Part shown: positions 23,674-32,884 of the stretch, in pieces
How the letters are laid out: the number at the start of each line of letters is the position of its first letter
How positions within the stretch are numbered: position 1 is the first letter of the stretch
Assembly (NCBI GenBank): GCA_019420585.1
Contig: JAHZGX010000002.1
Span: forward strand, 1 to 64,000
Direction of reading: 5' to 3'
DNA from: Prevotellaceae bacterium
GTDB taxonomy: Bacteria; Bacteroidota; Bacteroidia; Bacteroidales; Bacteroidaceae
DNA: 64,000 nucleotides
Notes under the pieces: model-generated
What the model was told of the DNA's origin: nothing
Seen by the model: only the letters and a program-made list of their open reading frames with translations
Database searches by the model: none
Position numbers and translations under genes: made by a program

Positions 23674-24480
23674 TCACTTGCGTTTCTTCGACTTCTTGGC
23701 AGCAGGCTGCTTGGCTGCCTGCTGTTCAGCCAGGATGCCCTTGAGCACCTCGGGGTCGTTGGTGGTGATGATGTCCACGCCATCGAGGGCAGCATGGTGA
23801 CGCAGGTTTTCCTCTCCATCCACAGTCCAGACGTTCACCTCCACGCCCAGTTGCTTGGCTTCCTGGAGCCATTCGGGGTGCTTCTGGAACACCTTCTCGT
23901 TATAGTCAATGCCTGTAAGACCCATTTCCTTCACCTCCTTGGGTGCGAGTTCCCCATTGAGGTAAGCCACCTTGGAGTCGGGTGTAATCTCATGCAGACG
24001 CTGGCACACGACCTTGCTGAAGGCAATATACTCCGTCTTGCTCTCCAGCCCAAGCATCTTGATGAGTTCCACCACCATGTCTGCGGCACGCCTGTTGCGT
24101 GCATCACTGCGATGGGTCTTTATCTCAAGTATGAGTTGGCAGCCGTCCAGTTTGGCTCCCTCGGTAAGGTACTGCTGCAGGGTGGGAATAAATTCCCCGT
24201 TGGCCAGGCGGTGATTCATGAGCACGGCAAAGGTGGTGTCCTCAATGCGGATGCCATTAACGGTGGCATCATGGAACACCACGGGCACGCCGTCGGCCGT
24301 AATCCACACATCAAATTCCGAGCCGTAGCAGCCAATCTCGGCCGCCTTCTTGATGGATGTAATGGAGTTCTGCGCGCTGCCATCAGTGCGCCAATAGCCG
24401 CGGTGAGCAACAATCTTCGGCTGTGCAAGAACCGCCGTGCCCAGCACAGCAGCAAAGAGGAGAGTTAGTGTCCTTTTCAT
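23674..24480 (-). CDS. Exported glycerophosphodiester phosphodiesterase
   Basis: A 268-residue periplasmic or secreted enzyme that hydrolyses glycerophosphodiesters to glycerol-3-phosphate and an alcohol. The signal peptide MKRTLTLLFAAVLGTAVLAQ precedes the GDPD core. KIVAHRGYW holds the catalytic His-Arg, GSEFDVWITADGVPVVFHD the metal ligands and second His, and LILEIKT the third acidic site. VEVNVWTVDG is the usual late strand. The C-terminal tail is a Lys/Ala-rich stretch (AKQPAAKKSKKRK). It has its own promoter and is divergent from the sialate O-acetylesterase gene, with which it may share regulation. Confidence 0.95.
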   Translation of the reverse strand: MKRTLTLLFAAVLGTAVLAQPKIVAHRGYWRTDGSAQNSITSIKKAAEIGCYGSEFDVWITADGVPVVFHDATVNGIRIEDTTFAVLMNHRLANGEFIPTLQQYLTEGAKLDGCQLILEIKTHRSDARNRRAADMVVELIKMLGLESKTEYIAFSKVVCQRLHEITPDSKVAYLNGELAPKEVKEMGLTGIDYNEKVFQKHPEWLQEAKQLGVEVNVWTVDGEENLRHHAALDGVDIITTNDPEVLKGILAEQQAAKQPAAKKSKKRK

Positions 24481-24556
24481 TCCAGTTTTATATTTAAGTT
24501 AGATGTTCCATGTACAAGAGGCCGCAGAAAGCCCCCCACAAGGCTGATTGTCCTCA

Positions 24557-24564
24557 CAAAGTTA
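24557..24564 (-). promoter_or_regulatory. Promoter -7 box for the glycerophosphodiesterase gene
   Basis: TAACTTTG on the minus strand, 77 bases before the start codon, matches TAnnTTTG. Confidence 0.6.
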
Positions 24565-24629
24565 AGGAAAAAGGCAGAGGGGGCATCCTTTTGGGCTGCC
24601 AAATTGCCACTGAAAAGGATAAAAAAGCG

Positions 24630-24637
24630 TAAATTTG
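24630..24637 (+). promoter_or_regulatory. Promoter -7 box for the sialate O-acetylesterase gene
   Basis: TAAATTTG fits TAnnTTTG, with a TTG at 24604-24606 as a possible -33 element. It lies 28 bases before the start codon. Confidence 0.6.
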
Positions 24638-24664
24638 CATAAAAGAGAACCAAAAGACTACAGA

Positions 24665-26164
24665 ATGAAAAGACTAACCTACACTCTGCTCGCCGGGCTG
24701 ATGCTCACCGGGCAGACGACATGGAGCCGGGTGACGCTGCCCACCCACTTCACCAGCAACATGGTGCTGCAGCAGAAAAGCACACTCAAGATAAGCGGAA
24801 CGGCACGCCCCGGAAGCCAGGTGACACTGGTGACAGGATGGGACAAGAAAGGTGTCGCAGCACAAGCATCACCAACCGACGGCCGATTCACGCTCACCAT
24901 ACAGACCCCCAAAGGAGGCCTGAAGCCCTACGAGATGACATTCTCCGATGGCGAGGAGACCACCCTGAAGAACGTGCTTGTGGGCGAAGTGTGGCTGGGA
25001 AGCGGACAGAGCAACATGGAGATGCCCCTCAAGGGATGGGGAAAGGTGCTCAACTACGAGGAGGAGATAAGCAATGCCAACTACCCCAACATACGCCTGC
25101 TACAGGTGAAGAAGCGCACAAGCCTGCGCCCCCTGGAGCAAGTGGAGGTAAACATGGACGGCTGGCAAGAGTGCAGCCCCAAATATGTGGAGAATTTCAG
25201 TGCACTCTGCTATTTCTATGCCTTGCGCCTGTGGGAAGAACTGAAAGTGCCCGTGGGAATCATTGATGACGACTGGGGAGGCACGCCCGCCGAGGCATGG
25301 ACGCGAGCCGAGGCATTGCAGGACGTAACAGGATTTGAGGATCAGGCACGCCACATCATCGCCGCAGACTATGACGAGGCCAAGGTGAAGGCCTATTACG
25401 AAAGCCTGCCGCAGGATCGGAAGCCCCACATACAGGACTTCAACCACAGCAACCATGCCACCGTGCTCTTCAATGCCATGATAAAGCCTCTCGTTGAATT
25501 CCCCATCCGAGGTGTCATCTGGTACCAGGGCTGCAACAATGTGGGACGTGCAGCACAGCACCAGGCACTCTTCCAGACACTGATTACCGACTGGCGCAAG
25601 TGCTGGAACAACCCCACCATGCCCTTCTATTTCGTGCAACTTGCCAATTATCTAAAGCCAAGTGACCTGCAGCCCGACTCACAGTGGGCACTGCTGCGCG
25701 AGTCACAGGCCGATGCCCTGTGCCTGCCCCATACGGGCATGGTAAGCAACATAGACCTGGGCACGGCCGATGACATCCACCCGAAGACGAAGCGTGAAGT
25801 GGGCAGGCGCATGGCTGCCATTGCACTGAACCAGACATACGGGAAGAGCAAGACGGCCTACACAGCACCCATCTATGACCACTATACGGTGGAGCCTGAC
25901 GGCGTGCACATCCACTTTGCCACTCCCCGAGGCAGCGAACCTTTGGTCAGGGAGGAGAGTCTGCCGGGCTTCATACTGGCCGGCGCCGACCGCAAATGGC
26001 ACGTGGCAAAAGCCACGGTGGTGAGTGACAATGAGGTGGTGGTAAGATGCCAAGACGTGAAGGTGCCCATTGCCGTACGTTATGGGTGGGCTGACAACCC
26101 CACATGTACCCTGCGCACAGCAAGCGGACTGCATGTGGCTCCCTTCAGGACCGACAGATGGTAA
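24665..26164 (+). CDS. Sialate O-acetylesterase
   Basis: A 499-residue exported SGNH-type esterase that removes O-acetyl groups from sialic acids or related sugars on host or plant glycans. The signal peptide (MKRLTYTLLAGLMLTGQTTWS) precedes a beta domain. GSGQSNMEM carries the nucleophilic Ser, GVIWYQGCNN is a family block and DDIHPKTKREVGRR holds the catalytic Asp/His pair. A C-terminal beta domain closes the protein. I chose the ATG at 24665, giving a normal signal peptide just after the promoter. nagA lies beyond the next hairpin, so amino-sugar use may be linked, though no sialidase is in the window. Confidence 0.95.
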   Translation: MKRLTYTLLAGLMLTGQTTWSRVTLPTHFTSNMVLQQKSTLKISGTARPGSQVTLVTGWDKKGVAAQASPTDGRFTLTIQTPKGGLKPYEMTFSDGEETTLKNVLVGEVWLGSGQSNMEMPLKGWGKVLNYEEEISNANYPNIRLLQVKKRTSLRPLEQVEVNMDGWQECSPKYVENFSALCYFYALRLWEELKVPVGIIDDDWGGTPAEAWTRAEALQDVTGFEDQARHIIAADYDEAKVKAYYESLPQDRKPHIQDFNHSNHATVLFNAMIKPLVEFPIRGVIWYQGCNNVGRAAQHQALFQTLITDWRKCWNNPTMPFYFVQLANYLKPSDLQPDSQWALLRESQADALCLPHTGMVSNIDLGTADDIHPKTKREVGRRMAAIALNQTYGKSKTAYTAPIYDHYTVEPDGVHIHFATPRGSEPLVREESLPGFILAGADRKWHVAKATVVSDNEVVVRCQDVKVPIAVRYGWADNPTCTLRTASGLHVAPFRTDRW

Positions 26165-26170
26165 TGCGAT

Positions 26171-26365
26171 AACCCCAAATCGTCATTAGACCAAGATATG
26201 TTTCCCTTGCTTGTCCAGAAGAACTCTGTCCTGTGTTTTCCGCACTCTCTTTCCCAGTTTACTGCCCACCTCCTCTCGGCGTAGCCTGCTACACTTCGAG
26301 AAGTTGGTGGTAAACAGAAAAAGACAACGTAGAAAAAGCATCAGAACTCTAATGGCCGATTGGGG
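26171..26365 (-). repeat. MITE-like hairpin element, copy C (inverted)
   Basis: A 195-bp copy in the opposite orientation to copies A and B. The left end carries one mismatch in the terminal repeat (CGTCATTAG for CGGCCATTAG); the right end is CTAATGGCCGATTGGGG. ATAA directly flanks both sides, a possible short target duplication. It starts six bases after the esterase stop codon. Confidence 0.9.
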
Positions 26366-26381
26366 ATAAAGAGAAGACACG

Positions 26382-26434
26382 CGAAGAGCGGTGAACGCTT
26401 GGGCTTTCCGGCCGGGCGCGTTCACCGCTCTTCG
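26382..26434. terminator. Strong hairpin between the convergent esterase and nagA genes
   Basis: A perfect 17-bp stem (CGAAGAGCGGTGAACGC at 26382-26398 with its complement at 26418-26434) and a 19-base loop. On the plus strand TTTCGT follows. It lies between two convergent genes. Confidence 0.85.
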
Positions 26435-26496
26435 TTTCGTATTGCTCTATATTATATGTACGCGTACATTGATATAAGATGCAGCCTCATCGGACA

Positions 26497-27663
26497 TCAG
26501 AAAAGCGTATTCTTCCTGATCTTACCCATCTGCCATACACAACGTACATTGAGTTTCTCGTCCAGAATCAATATGTCGGCATCCTTGCCACGCATGAGCG
26601 ACCCTTTGCGGTCATGCACACCCATGATGTGGGCAGGAGTCTCACTGGCCATGCGGACAGCATCCTCCAGGGGCACCTCGGCCTGATTGACCATCGTGCG
26701 AACCAAACGGTCCGTGGTGGCAATGGAGCCTGCCAGTGCCGAGCGGTCAGACAACTTGCACACGCCATCCTCAATCACCACACGAGGGTCAAAGGCTCTC
26801 ACCTCCTTGCTGTCGGCTGCGGCCACAGCCAGAGCATCGGTAATGAGTGCCATGCGCTCCACTCCCTTGACCTTGTAAACCATGCGCAAGATAGTGGGAG
26901 GCACGTGTACGCCATCGGCCACACACTCCACGGTCATGTCGTCAATCAGATACACACTCTCCACAGTGCCCTCGTACTTGTACTCACGCTTGTTGTGGAA
27001 CCCGGGCATGGCGTTATAGAAGTGGGTCACATGCGTGAATCCCATCTCAAAGGCCGCCTTCACGTCACTGTAATTGGCTGCAGTGTGCGCTATGCTGGGC
27101 AGGATGCCCTTCTCCGCACAGAACTTTCCGAACTGCAAGGCACCGGGCAACTCGGGTGCGGCATCCCATCTGGTCAGGCAGGCAGAGTGCTCCACGATGG
27201 GTATGTATTCGTTGGGATCGGGATTCTTAATCCACTCGGGCCGCTGCGCGCCTGCCTTTCCGGGATTCAGGTAATGCCCCTCCAGATGCAGTCCCTGTAT
27301 GGGTGTCTCAGGATCCTTCATCATTTCACTACAGGTCTCCACGGCCTTCTCAATCATGGGAATGGTGCTACTGCTCAGGGTGGGGAAGATACTGGTGGTG
27401 CCATATTTCAGATGTGCGTTCACTGCCACACTGAATGCCTCGGGCGTGCCCTCCTGAAAGTCGCGTCCCCCACCGCCATGCACGTGTATGTCCACAAATC
27501 CGGGCACCACATACATACCTTTTGCGTCAATAATGTCTGCGCCAATGATGGCCAGGTCACAATTGGTAACCTCCAGAATCTTGCTGTCTCGGATGATGAC
27601 ACTGCCATCCTTCAACCACCCCTGCGGGGTCAGTATCCGAGCATTGATAATCTGTGTCAACAT
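26497..27663 (-). CDS. nagA: N-acetylglucosamine-6-phosphate deacetylase
   Basis: A 388-residue cytoplasmic amidohydrolase that deacetylates GlcNAc-6-phosphate to glucosamine-6-phosphate. The metal-dependent TIM barrel shows VDIHVHGGGGRDF near the N-terminus, GLHLEGHYLNP with the metal Glu, SIAHTAANY and THFYNAMPGF with histidine ligands, and LITDAL with the catalytic Asp region. It follows the GlmM-type mutase gene by 36 bases on the same strand. The mutase makes GlcN-1-P from GlcN-6-P, so the pair links amino-sugar salvage to cell-wall precursor synthesis. Confidence 0.97.
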   Translation of the reverse strand: MLTQIINARILTPQGWLKDGSVIIRDSKILEVTNCDLAIIGADIIDAKGMYVVPGFVDIHVHGGGGRDFQEGTPEAFSVAVNAHLKYGTTSIFPTLSSSTIPMIEKAVETCSEMMKDPETPIQGLHLEGHYLNPGKAGAQRPEWIKNPDPNEYIPIVEHSACLTRWDAAPELPGALQFGKFCAEKGILPSIAHTAANYSDVKAAFEMGFTHVTHFYNAMPGFHNKREYKYEGTVESVYLIDDMTVECVADGVHVPPTILRMVYKVKGVERMALITDALAVAAADSKEVRAFDPRVVIEDGVCKLSDRSALAGSIATTDRLVRTMVNQAEVPLEDAVRMASETPAHIMGVHDRKGSLMRGKDADILILDEKLNVRCVWQMGKIRKNTLF

Positions 27664-27699
27664 ATCTGTAATGTTTTGTCAGTTGTTAGTCTATGCCAT

Positions 27700-29085
27700 T
27701 CACACCATGCTGTACACCACATCCATGATGCGGTGACCTATCTCCTCGGCGGCTTCCATGGTAGATGCCTCGCTGTAGACACGTATGATAGGCTCCGTGT
27801 TTGACTTGCGCAGGTGCACCCACTTGTCGGGGAAGTCAATCTTCACACCGTCAATGTCGTTCACCTCCTCAGCCTTGTACATTTCCTTCACACGCGCCAG
27901 GATGGCATCCACATCAGTCTCCGGAGTAAGGTCGATGCGGTTCTTGGCTATGAAGTAAGGAGGATAGGAAGCACGCAGTTGGCTGACTGTGCAACCCTTC
28001 TTGGCCAGATAAGTGAGGATGAGAGCGATGCCCACCAGAGCGTCACGCCCGTAATGTGCAGCGGGATAAATGACTCCTCCATTGCCTTCGCCGCCTATCA
28101 CGGCCTGTGTCTCCTTCATCTTGGTCACCACGTTCACCTCTCCAACGGCAGCAGCATTGTACTCCTGGCCATACTTGCGGGTCACATCCCTCAGTGCCCG
28201 GGTGCTGCTCAAGTTGCTCACGGTGTTGCCTGGAGTGTGCTGCAGAATGTAGTCGGCCACGGTCACCAGCGTGTACTCCTCACCATACATGGTGCCGTCC
28301 TCACAGAAGAGAGCCAGCCTGTCCACGTCGGGATCCACCACAAAGCCAATGTCCTGACCACCCTTCTGCATCAAGGCCTTGATGTCAGAAAGGTTCTTCT
28401 CCAAAGGTTCGGGGTTATGCTGAAAATCGCCCGTTGGCTCTGTGAACAGCCCTTCCACATGCTGCACGCCCAACTGCCGGAACAATTTTGGCAGGATGAC
28501 ACCGCCCACACTGTTGACCGAATCAAAGGCCACATGGAAGTCTGCCTTGCGTATGGCCTCAGTGTCCACTAGGGGCAGGCTGAGCACAAGGTCAATGTGC
28601 TTTTGGTCATAAGAATCATCTTCCCGATAAGATCCCAGGTGGTCTACGTCTGCATACTCAAAGTCCTCAGCCTCGGCAATGCGGAGCACCTCGTTGCCTT
28701 CCTCCTTGTTGAGAAACTCACCCTTCTCGTTAAGCAGTTTCAAGGCATTCCACATGCGGGGGTTATGGCTGGCGGTGATGATTATGCCTCCGCACGCACC
28801 CTCCATCGTCACGGCTATCTCCGTAGTGGGAGTGGTGGCCAGACCGATGTTCACCACATCGAAGCCCATGCCCATCAGAGTACCGCACACCACATTCCTG
28901 ACCATAGGACCCGAAATACGGGCGTCACGACCCACTACTATCTTGTTGCTCGTGACCTTGGTCGTGCGCCGTATGAGCGTGGCATAAGCCGATGTGAATT
29001 TCACTATGTCCAAAGGATTCAACGTGTCCCCTGCCCGTCCGCCTATAGTGCCGCGGATGCCGGAAATTGATTTAATCAGTGTCAT
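27700..29085 (-). CDS. glmM: Phosphoglucosamine mutase (GlmM-type)
   Basis: A 461-residue alpha-D-phosphohexomutase. It begins TLIKSISGIRGTIGG, has the phosphoserine motif TASHNPRMWNALKLL, the Mg loop VDPDVDRLALF, the sugar-binding GEGNGGVIYP and a C-terminal phosphate-binding segment RKSNTEPIIRVYSEA. The size and GGRAG/GRD features fit GlmM, which makes glucosamine-1-phosphate for UDP-GlcNAc. A phosphomannomutase role cannot be excluded from sequence alone. It starts 31 bases after the large CotH gene and precedes nagA. Confidence 0.9.
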   Translation of the reverse strand: MTLIKSISGIRGTIGGRAGDTLNPLDIVKFTSAYATLIRRTTKVTSNKIVVGRDARISGPMVRNVVCGTLMGMGFDVVNIGLATTPTTEIAVTMEGACGGIIITASHNPRMWNALKLLNEKGEFLNKEEGNEVLRIAEAEDFEYADVDHLGSYREDDSYDQKHIDLVLSLPLVDTEAIRKADFHVAFDSVNSVGGVILPKLFRQLGVQHVEGLFTEPTGDFQHNPEPLEKNLSDIKALMQKGGQDIGFVVDPDVDRLALFCEDGTMYGEEYTLVTVADYILQHTPGNTVSNLSSTRALRDVTRKYGQEYNAAAVGEVNVVTKMKETQAVIGGEGNGGVIYPAAHYGRDALVGIALILTYLAKKGCTVSQLRASYPPYFIAKNRIDLTPETDVDAILARVKEMYKAEEVNDIDGVKIDFPDKWVHLRKSNTEPIIRVYSEASTMEAAEEIGHRIMDVVYSMV

Positions 29086-29116
29086 ATTGCTCTGTATTTA
29101 TGTCTTTCCCCCTTAA

Positions 29117-32100
29117 TTATCTTACCAGCACTTTGGTGCCATTGACAATGTATACTCCTGCGTGCTTCAGTTTTGACACACGCACACCTTGGAGTGTATA
29201 GATTTCTGCTGCCTCGGGCACGCTCTCAATGTCCATTACACCCATGCCATCAACAACTTCCACATGCATGGTGGCACGCACGCCAGAGCCATCTGTGGCC
29301 TGTGCCGTGATGGTGACACTTCCCAAAGACTTGGCCGTGATGGTTCCATAAGCATCCACCGTGGCCACACTCTCATCAGACGATGTCCAGGTCAAGGCCT
29401 GTTTGGTGGCAGTGGCAGGCAACACCGTGACTCCCAGACGATGGATGTCCCCGACCTGCATGGCCAGTTCCTCTTCCGAGAATTGTATATCTGTCACATA
29501 AGTATTGGACAAAGTCACATTGTAACTGACATCATCGGGACGATACACATCACCCTCGGCTGAGGTCAGAACCTGGTTGGCCAAGGTCAGTGTGCCGCCC
29601 GTGAATGCCTCATCGGCCTGAAGTTTCAAGGTAACGAGCGTTCCACTCTTGCTCTTCAAGGGAGCATTGTCAGTAGAATAACTCAGTATGCGCATGGTAC
29701 CGTCCTGCTCTCCATACTTAAGCACATGCGTGCCCGAATGCAGGTTCCCCACACTGACTGCCGTGGTATCAACCGACAGACCTCCTGACACAACCACATC
29801 AGCCTGGCAGGCTGTAAGGGTCTGCGGTGAGGAGAGCCACACGTATACCGTCCGCTGTCCGCCCGCTTTCACCGAAGCGTTACTTGAATAGATACGCACG
29901 TTGGACTGCGTGCCGGGCGTGAATTCAGTTTCCTTTCCTGCCGTGGCATCCACTATGGCCACCACATCAAGCACATTCACTTCACCATCATTGTTCACAT
30001 CGGAATTATAGACGGCAAAGTTCTCGGGGGTACGTCCCACGATATGCTCGGCCTCCCAATCGGCATCAACGAGCGTCAGGGCATCGTCCTGATTCACGTC
30101 ACCTGGTTTTACATCAGTATTGGAGTAAGTTCCATCATCATTCTTAACTACAAGGCCATGTGCACTGCCAAACATAGGATGGGGGTCTGTACCCAGTTTC
30201 TGATACCATATCGGACAGTCTCCCTTGGGCTGATTAAGCATCCAGCACAGTTCGCCACTGGCCACTGCCGCCTCATCCACCAAGGTTACCTGTTTGCCGC
30301 TCGTGTTGTAGCAGCCCGTCATATCCACGCTCACGGAGTAACGAGCCATCTCCAATCCCTTCAGGCAGCCCGTTATCACGCCTGAGTTCCAGCAGCCCGT
30401 CATCTCGGCATCCTGGCCTAGCCAGCCTGAGATGGCAGCACTCTCATCCGCCCCGGTGATGTTTCCTGCATTGTAGCAGTCTCGTATCACAAAGCGGCAA
30501 GTGCTTCCATAATTGCATCCAATAATGCCGGCCACGTTCACGCCCGTACCTGTGATGGCGGCTTCGTTGCCTACCCTCTCAATGGTAACCAGGCCATCGC
30601 CAGTGGAGGAGCCTACAATACCGACATACGAATCACCGCTGATGGAGCATGAAGAATCGAGCACGAAGTTACGTATCTGAACACCATCGCCCACGGTACC
30701 GAACACGCCCCAGTTTTTTCCACCTGCCAGATGGAGATTGCTTATGCTATGCCCGCGTCCGTCAAAGATGCCCACGAAAGGATGAACCCCGCTGCCGATG
30801 GGCAGGAACAGTTCACTATAACCCGCCATATTGATATCCTTAGTCAGGTAACCCTCAGAGCGGGCGGCTCCGGAGTTCACCGCCTCGGCAAACTCCACCA
30901 GTTCAGCGGCCGAACTGATATAGAACACCGAGTCATTATATACCTTATCCACACCATAATCCAGGAAGTTATCTATCCAGTCCAGACGCGTATCAAAATA
31001 GTCACGAAGCACATTCACCTCACCAGCATACGAACCATAGATCTTGGGATTCTGGTGCACACGCTGGTTCATGATGGGCCAGCGTATGAAATTCAGCCGC
31101 TGAGAAGCATCCAGCACCTGCGCCATGCTGTCCACGTAAGCAATCAGCGACTCCTTGGTAAAGGCACCGCTGCGACGCATCTCTGCCCATATCATCTTGA
31201 GCCTTGTGGTGGCATAAGGGTCAGAAAGCACCCTGGTCACAAAAGAGGACATGTTGGCGGCACTGCTTCCACCCGACCGGTACACCCAGTTGGTGCGGTT
31301 GCTCACGGGATAGATACGAGTATCATTGTCAAAGGCAAGGTCGAAATCCCACACGGGCCCCACGTGGAAAGGTGTCTGGTTACGCTCCTTGTACATGTAG
31401 GTGCTCCAGTAAGTGTCTGTGTTTCCCGACATCTCTCCCACGATGAAGTGACGCAGGAAACTCTCCACATCCAGTTTAGAACGGTATCCCACGGCCTCAT
31501 CCTTGTAATTGCTTGCCCACAGGGAAGCCTCCATGGTGTTGAAGGCGCGTCTTATATATGTCTTCTGCGAACCGGTGATGTCATCATCCCCGGGGGCTTT
31601 AATGGTTACGGGTATGCCGCGCGTACTCGTGAAAGCATTGGTTTCACTACCGGCATAGGCATCCACCTCCACTAGATAGCCTCCTGTAAGCGCATCGCCA
31701 CTGGTGTCATCAGGAGTCATCTCGGTGATAGCCACGCGGCTCTTGTCTATGGTAATCTGGTCACAGAGTTGGTAACACCCCTTGTACTCACCGTTGAGTA
31801 TCACATCCACCGGCTGACAGTAAGGCGTATATGCCAGCCCCAGACGACGACTCAGTTCAAAGGCAAGGCAATTGCGCATCAGAGTCTTGTCACCATAATT
31901 GTTGATGAGCGTCCATTTCTTGGCCTTGGCAGGCGATTCCTGAGGGGAGTCCTTCAACATATGGTGGCTCTTGCCATCGTTGAACTTGATGCGGTACGGC
32001 TTCTTGGGAAAACTCCAGGAGGCGTTTCCGCGGCCACGGATAAGCATGGGATACTCCTGCAGGCGCGTGCCCCCGTCATACACAAGAACCATTTGAGAGG

Positions 32101-32710
32101 GCATCTCGTTCACCTTGTCCGCAGGATCGGTACCCGCCTGGGTATGTATGCTCAGCGTGGGCAGGTTGGTAATCTGATAGAATCGGCTGTCATCGCCTGT
32201 GCCTTCATGGCCGTAAAACTCCACCTCACTCACGCAGCAACGGGCATCATTGGGACCCACGTATCGCACATATCTGAACCCGCGAGACACATTGACATCA
32301 GCATAGTCATGCCTACGGTCGGCCCCCGCTTCGGGTATCAGGTACAGAGGCACGGCATCGGTGAAGTCTGCATTGTTGGCACCTTCAAACAGAGCAAGTT
32401 GCACCCGGCCGCCCTGTCCTGTGCGTGGAACCCATCCCACACGGGTTATCACGTGAGGAGTACCCAAGTCGAGCCCCACCCAAGTGTTCGATCTTTCCTG
32501 TGAAGCATAATAGGTATCAGTGTTACCGTCAAAGGCGCATGCCGGAGTGTTGACCGTTGTCGAGGGCGCACTTGCGGAATAATCCCAGTTGGTCGACCCA
32601 ATGGGCGTCCCTGTCAATTTGCCATCCCCCGCTGCCTGAAGCGACATGCCCAGACAGAAGAACATCACCACACAGGATACTCTCTGCAGCATAGAAATTC
32701 TTCTCATCAT
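29117..32710 (-). CDS. CotH-kinase surface protein with discoidin, GLUG, dockerin and Big2 domains
   Basis: A 1197-residue exported multidomain protein. After the signal peptide come an F5/8-C (discoidin) domain to about 170 and a CotH protein-kinase-like domain to about 560, with GGYLVEVDAYAG and GPVWDFDLAFDND. Then follow GLUG repeats (about 590-800), a dockerin with two Ca loops (DVNQDDALTL, DVNNDGEVNV), a cohesin-like beta domain, a Big2 domain and the tail YTLQGVRVSKL...GVYIVNGTKVLVR. That tail resembles C-terminal surface-sorting signals of Bacteroidales. CotH proteins phosphorylate spore or cellulosomal partners; the substrate here is unknown. A related protein lies at 60340. The start could also be six codons later. 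Confidence 0.9.
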   Translation of the reverse strand: MMRRISMLQRVSCVVMFFCLGMSLQAAGDGKLTGTPIGSTNWDYSASAPSTTVNTPACAFDGNTDTYYASQERSNTWVGLDLGTPHVITRVGWVPRTGQGGRVQLALFEGANNADFTDAVPLYLIPEAGADRRHDYADVNVSRGFRYVRYVGPNDARCCVSEVEFYGHEGTGDDSRFYQITNLPTLSIHTQAGTDPADKVNEMPSQMVLVYDGGTRLQEYPMLIRGRGNASWSFPKKPYRIKFNDGKSHHMLKDSPQESPAKAKKWTLINNYGDKTLMRNCLAFELSRRLGLAYTPYCQPVDVILNGEYKGCYQLCDQITIDKSRVAITEMTPDDTSGDALTGGYLVEVDAYAGSETNAFTSTRGIPVTIKAPGDDDITGSQKTYIRRAFNTMEASLWASNYKDEAVGYRSKLDVESFLRHFIVGEMSGNTDTYWSTYMYKERNQTPFHVGPVWDFDLAFDNDTRIYPVSNRTNWVYRSGGSSAANMSSFVTRVLSDPYATTRLKMIWAEMRRSGAFTKESLIAYVDSMAQVLDASQRLNFIRWPIMNQRVHQNPKIYGSYAGEVNVLRDYFDTRLDWIDNFLDYGVDKVYNDSVFYISSAAELVEFAEAVNSGAARSEGYLTKDINMAGYSELFLPIGSGVHPFVGIFDGRGHSISNLHLAGGKNWGVFGTVGDGVQIRNFVLDSSCSISGDSYVGIVGSSTGDGLVTIERVGNEAAITGTGVNVAGIIGCNYGSTCRFVIRDCYNAGNITGADESAAISGWLGQDAEMTGCWNSGVITGCLKGLEMARYSVSVDMTGCYNTSGKQVTLVDEAAVASGELCWMLNQPKGDCPIWYQKLGTDPHPMFGSAHGLVVKNDDGTYSNTDVKPGDVNQDDALTLVDADWEAEHIVGRTPENFAVYNSDVNNDGEVNVLDVVAIVDATAGKETEFTPGTQSNVRIYSSNASVKAGGQRTVYVWLSSPQTLTACQADVVVSGGLSVDTTAVSVGNLHSGTHVLKYGEQDGTMRILSYSTDNAPLKSKSGTLVTLKLQADEAFTGGTLTLANQVLTSAEGDVYRPDDVSYNVTLSNTYVTDIQFSEEELAMQVGDIHRLGVTVLPATATKQALTWTSSDESVATVDAYGTITAKSLGSVTITAQATDGSGVRATMHVEVVDGMGVMDIESVPEAAEIYTLQGVRVSKLKHAGVYIVNGTKVLVR

Positions 32711-32741
32711 CTTTTAGTTTCAGTCGGAATAATATTTCTTG

Positions 32742-32749
32742 CAAATATA
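32742..32749 (-). promoter_or_regulatory. Promoter -7 box for the CotH gene
   Basis: TATATTTG on the minus strand, 32 bases before the start, fits TAnnTTTG. Confidence 0.55.
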
Positions 32750-32846
32750 CCACATTTTTTGCCTGCTCACAGACACTTCTCCCATAATTTACAGTTCATG
32801 CATGTAATTTGGCAGTAGCAGCATAACATACAGCAGGGATTTGGCG

Positions 32847-32854
32847 TAACTTTG
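32847..32854 (+). promoter_or_regulatory. Promoter -7 box for the COG0523 gene
   Basis: TAACTTTG lies 31 bases before the start codon. No clear Zur-type palindrome was identified nearby. Confidence 0.6.
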
Positions 32855-32884
32855 CTGCGTAACGAACGTATAATATATAAGGAA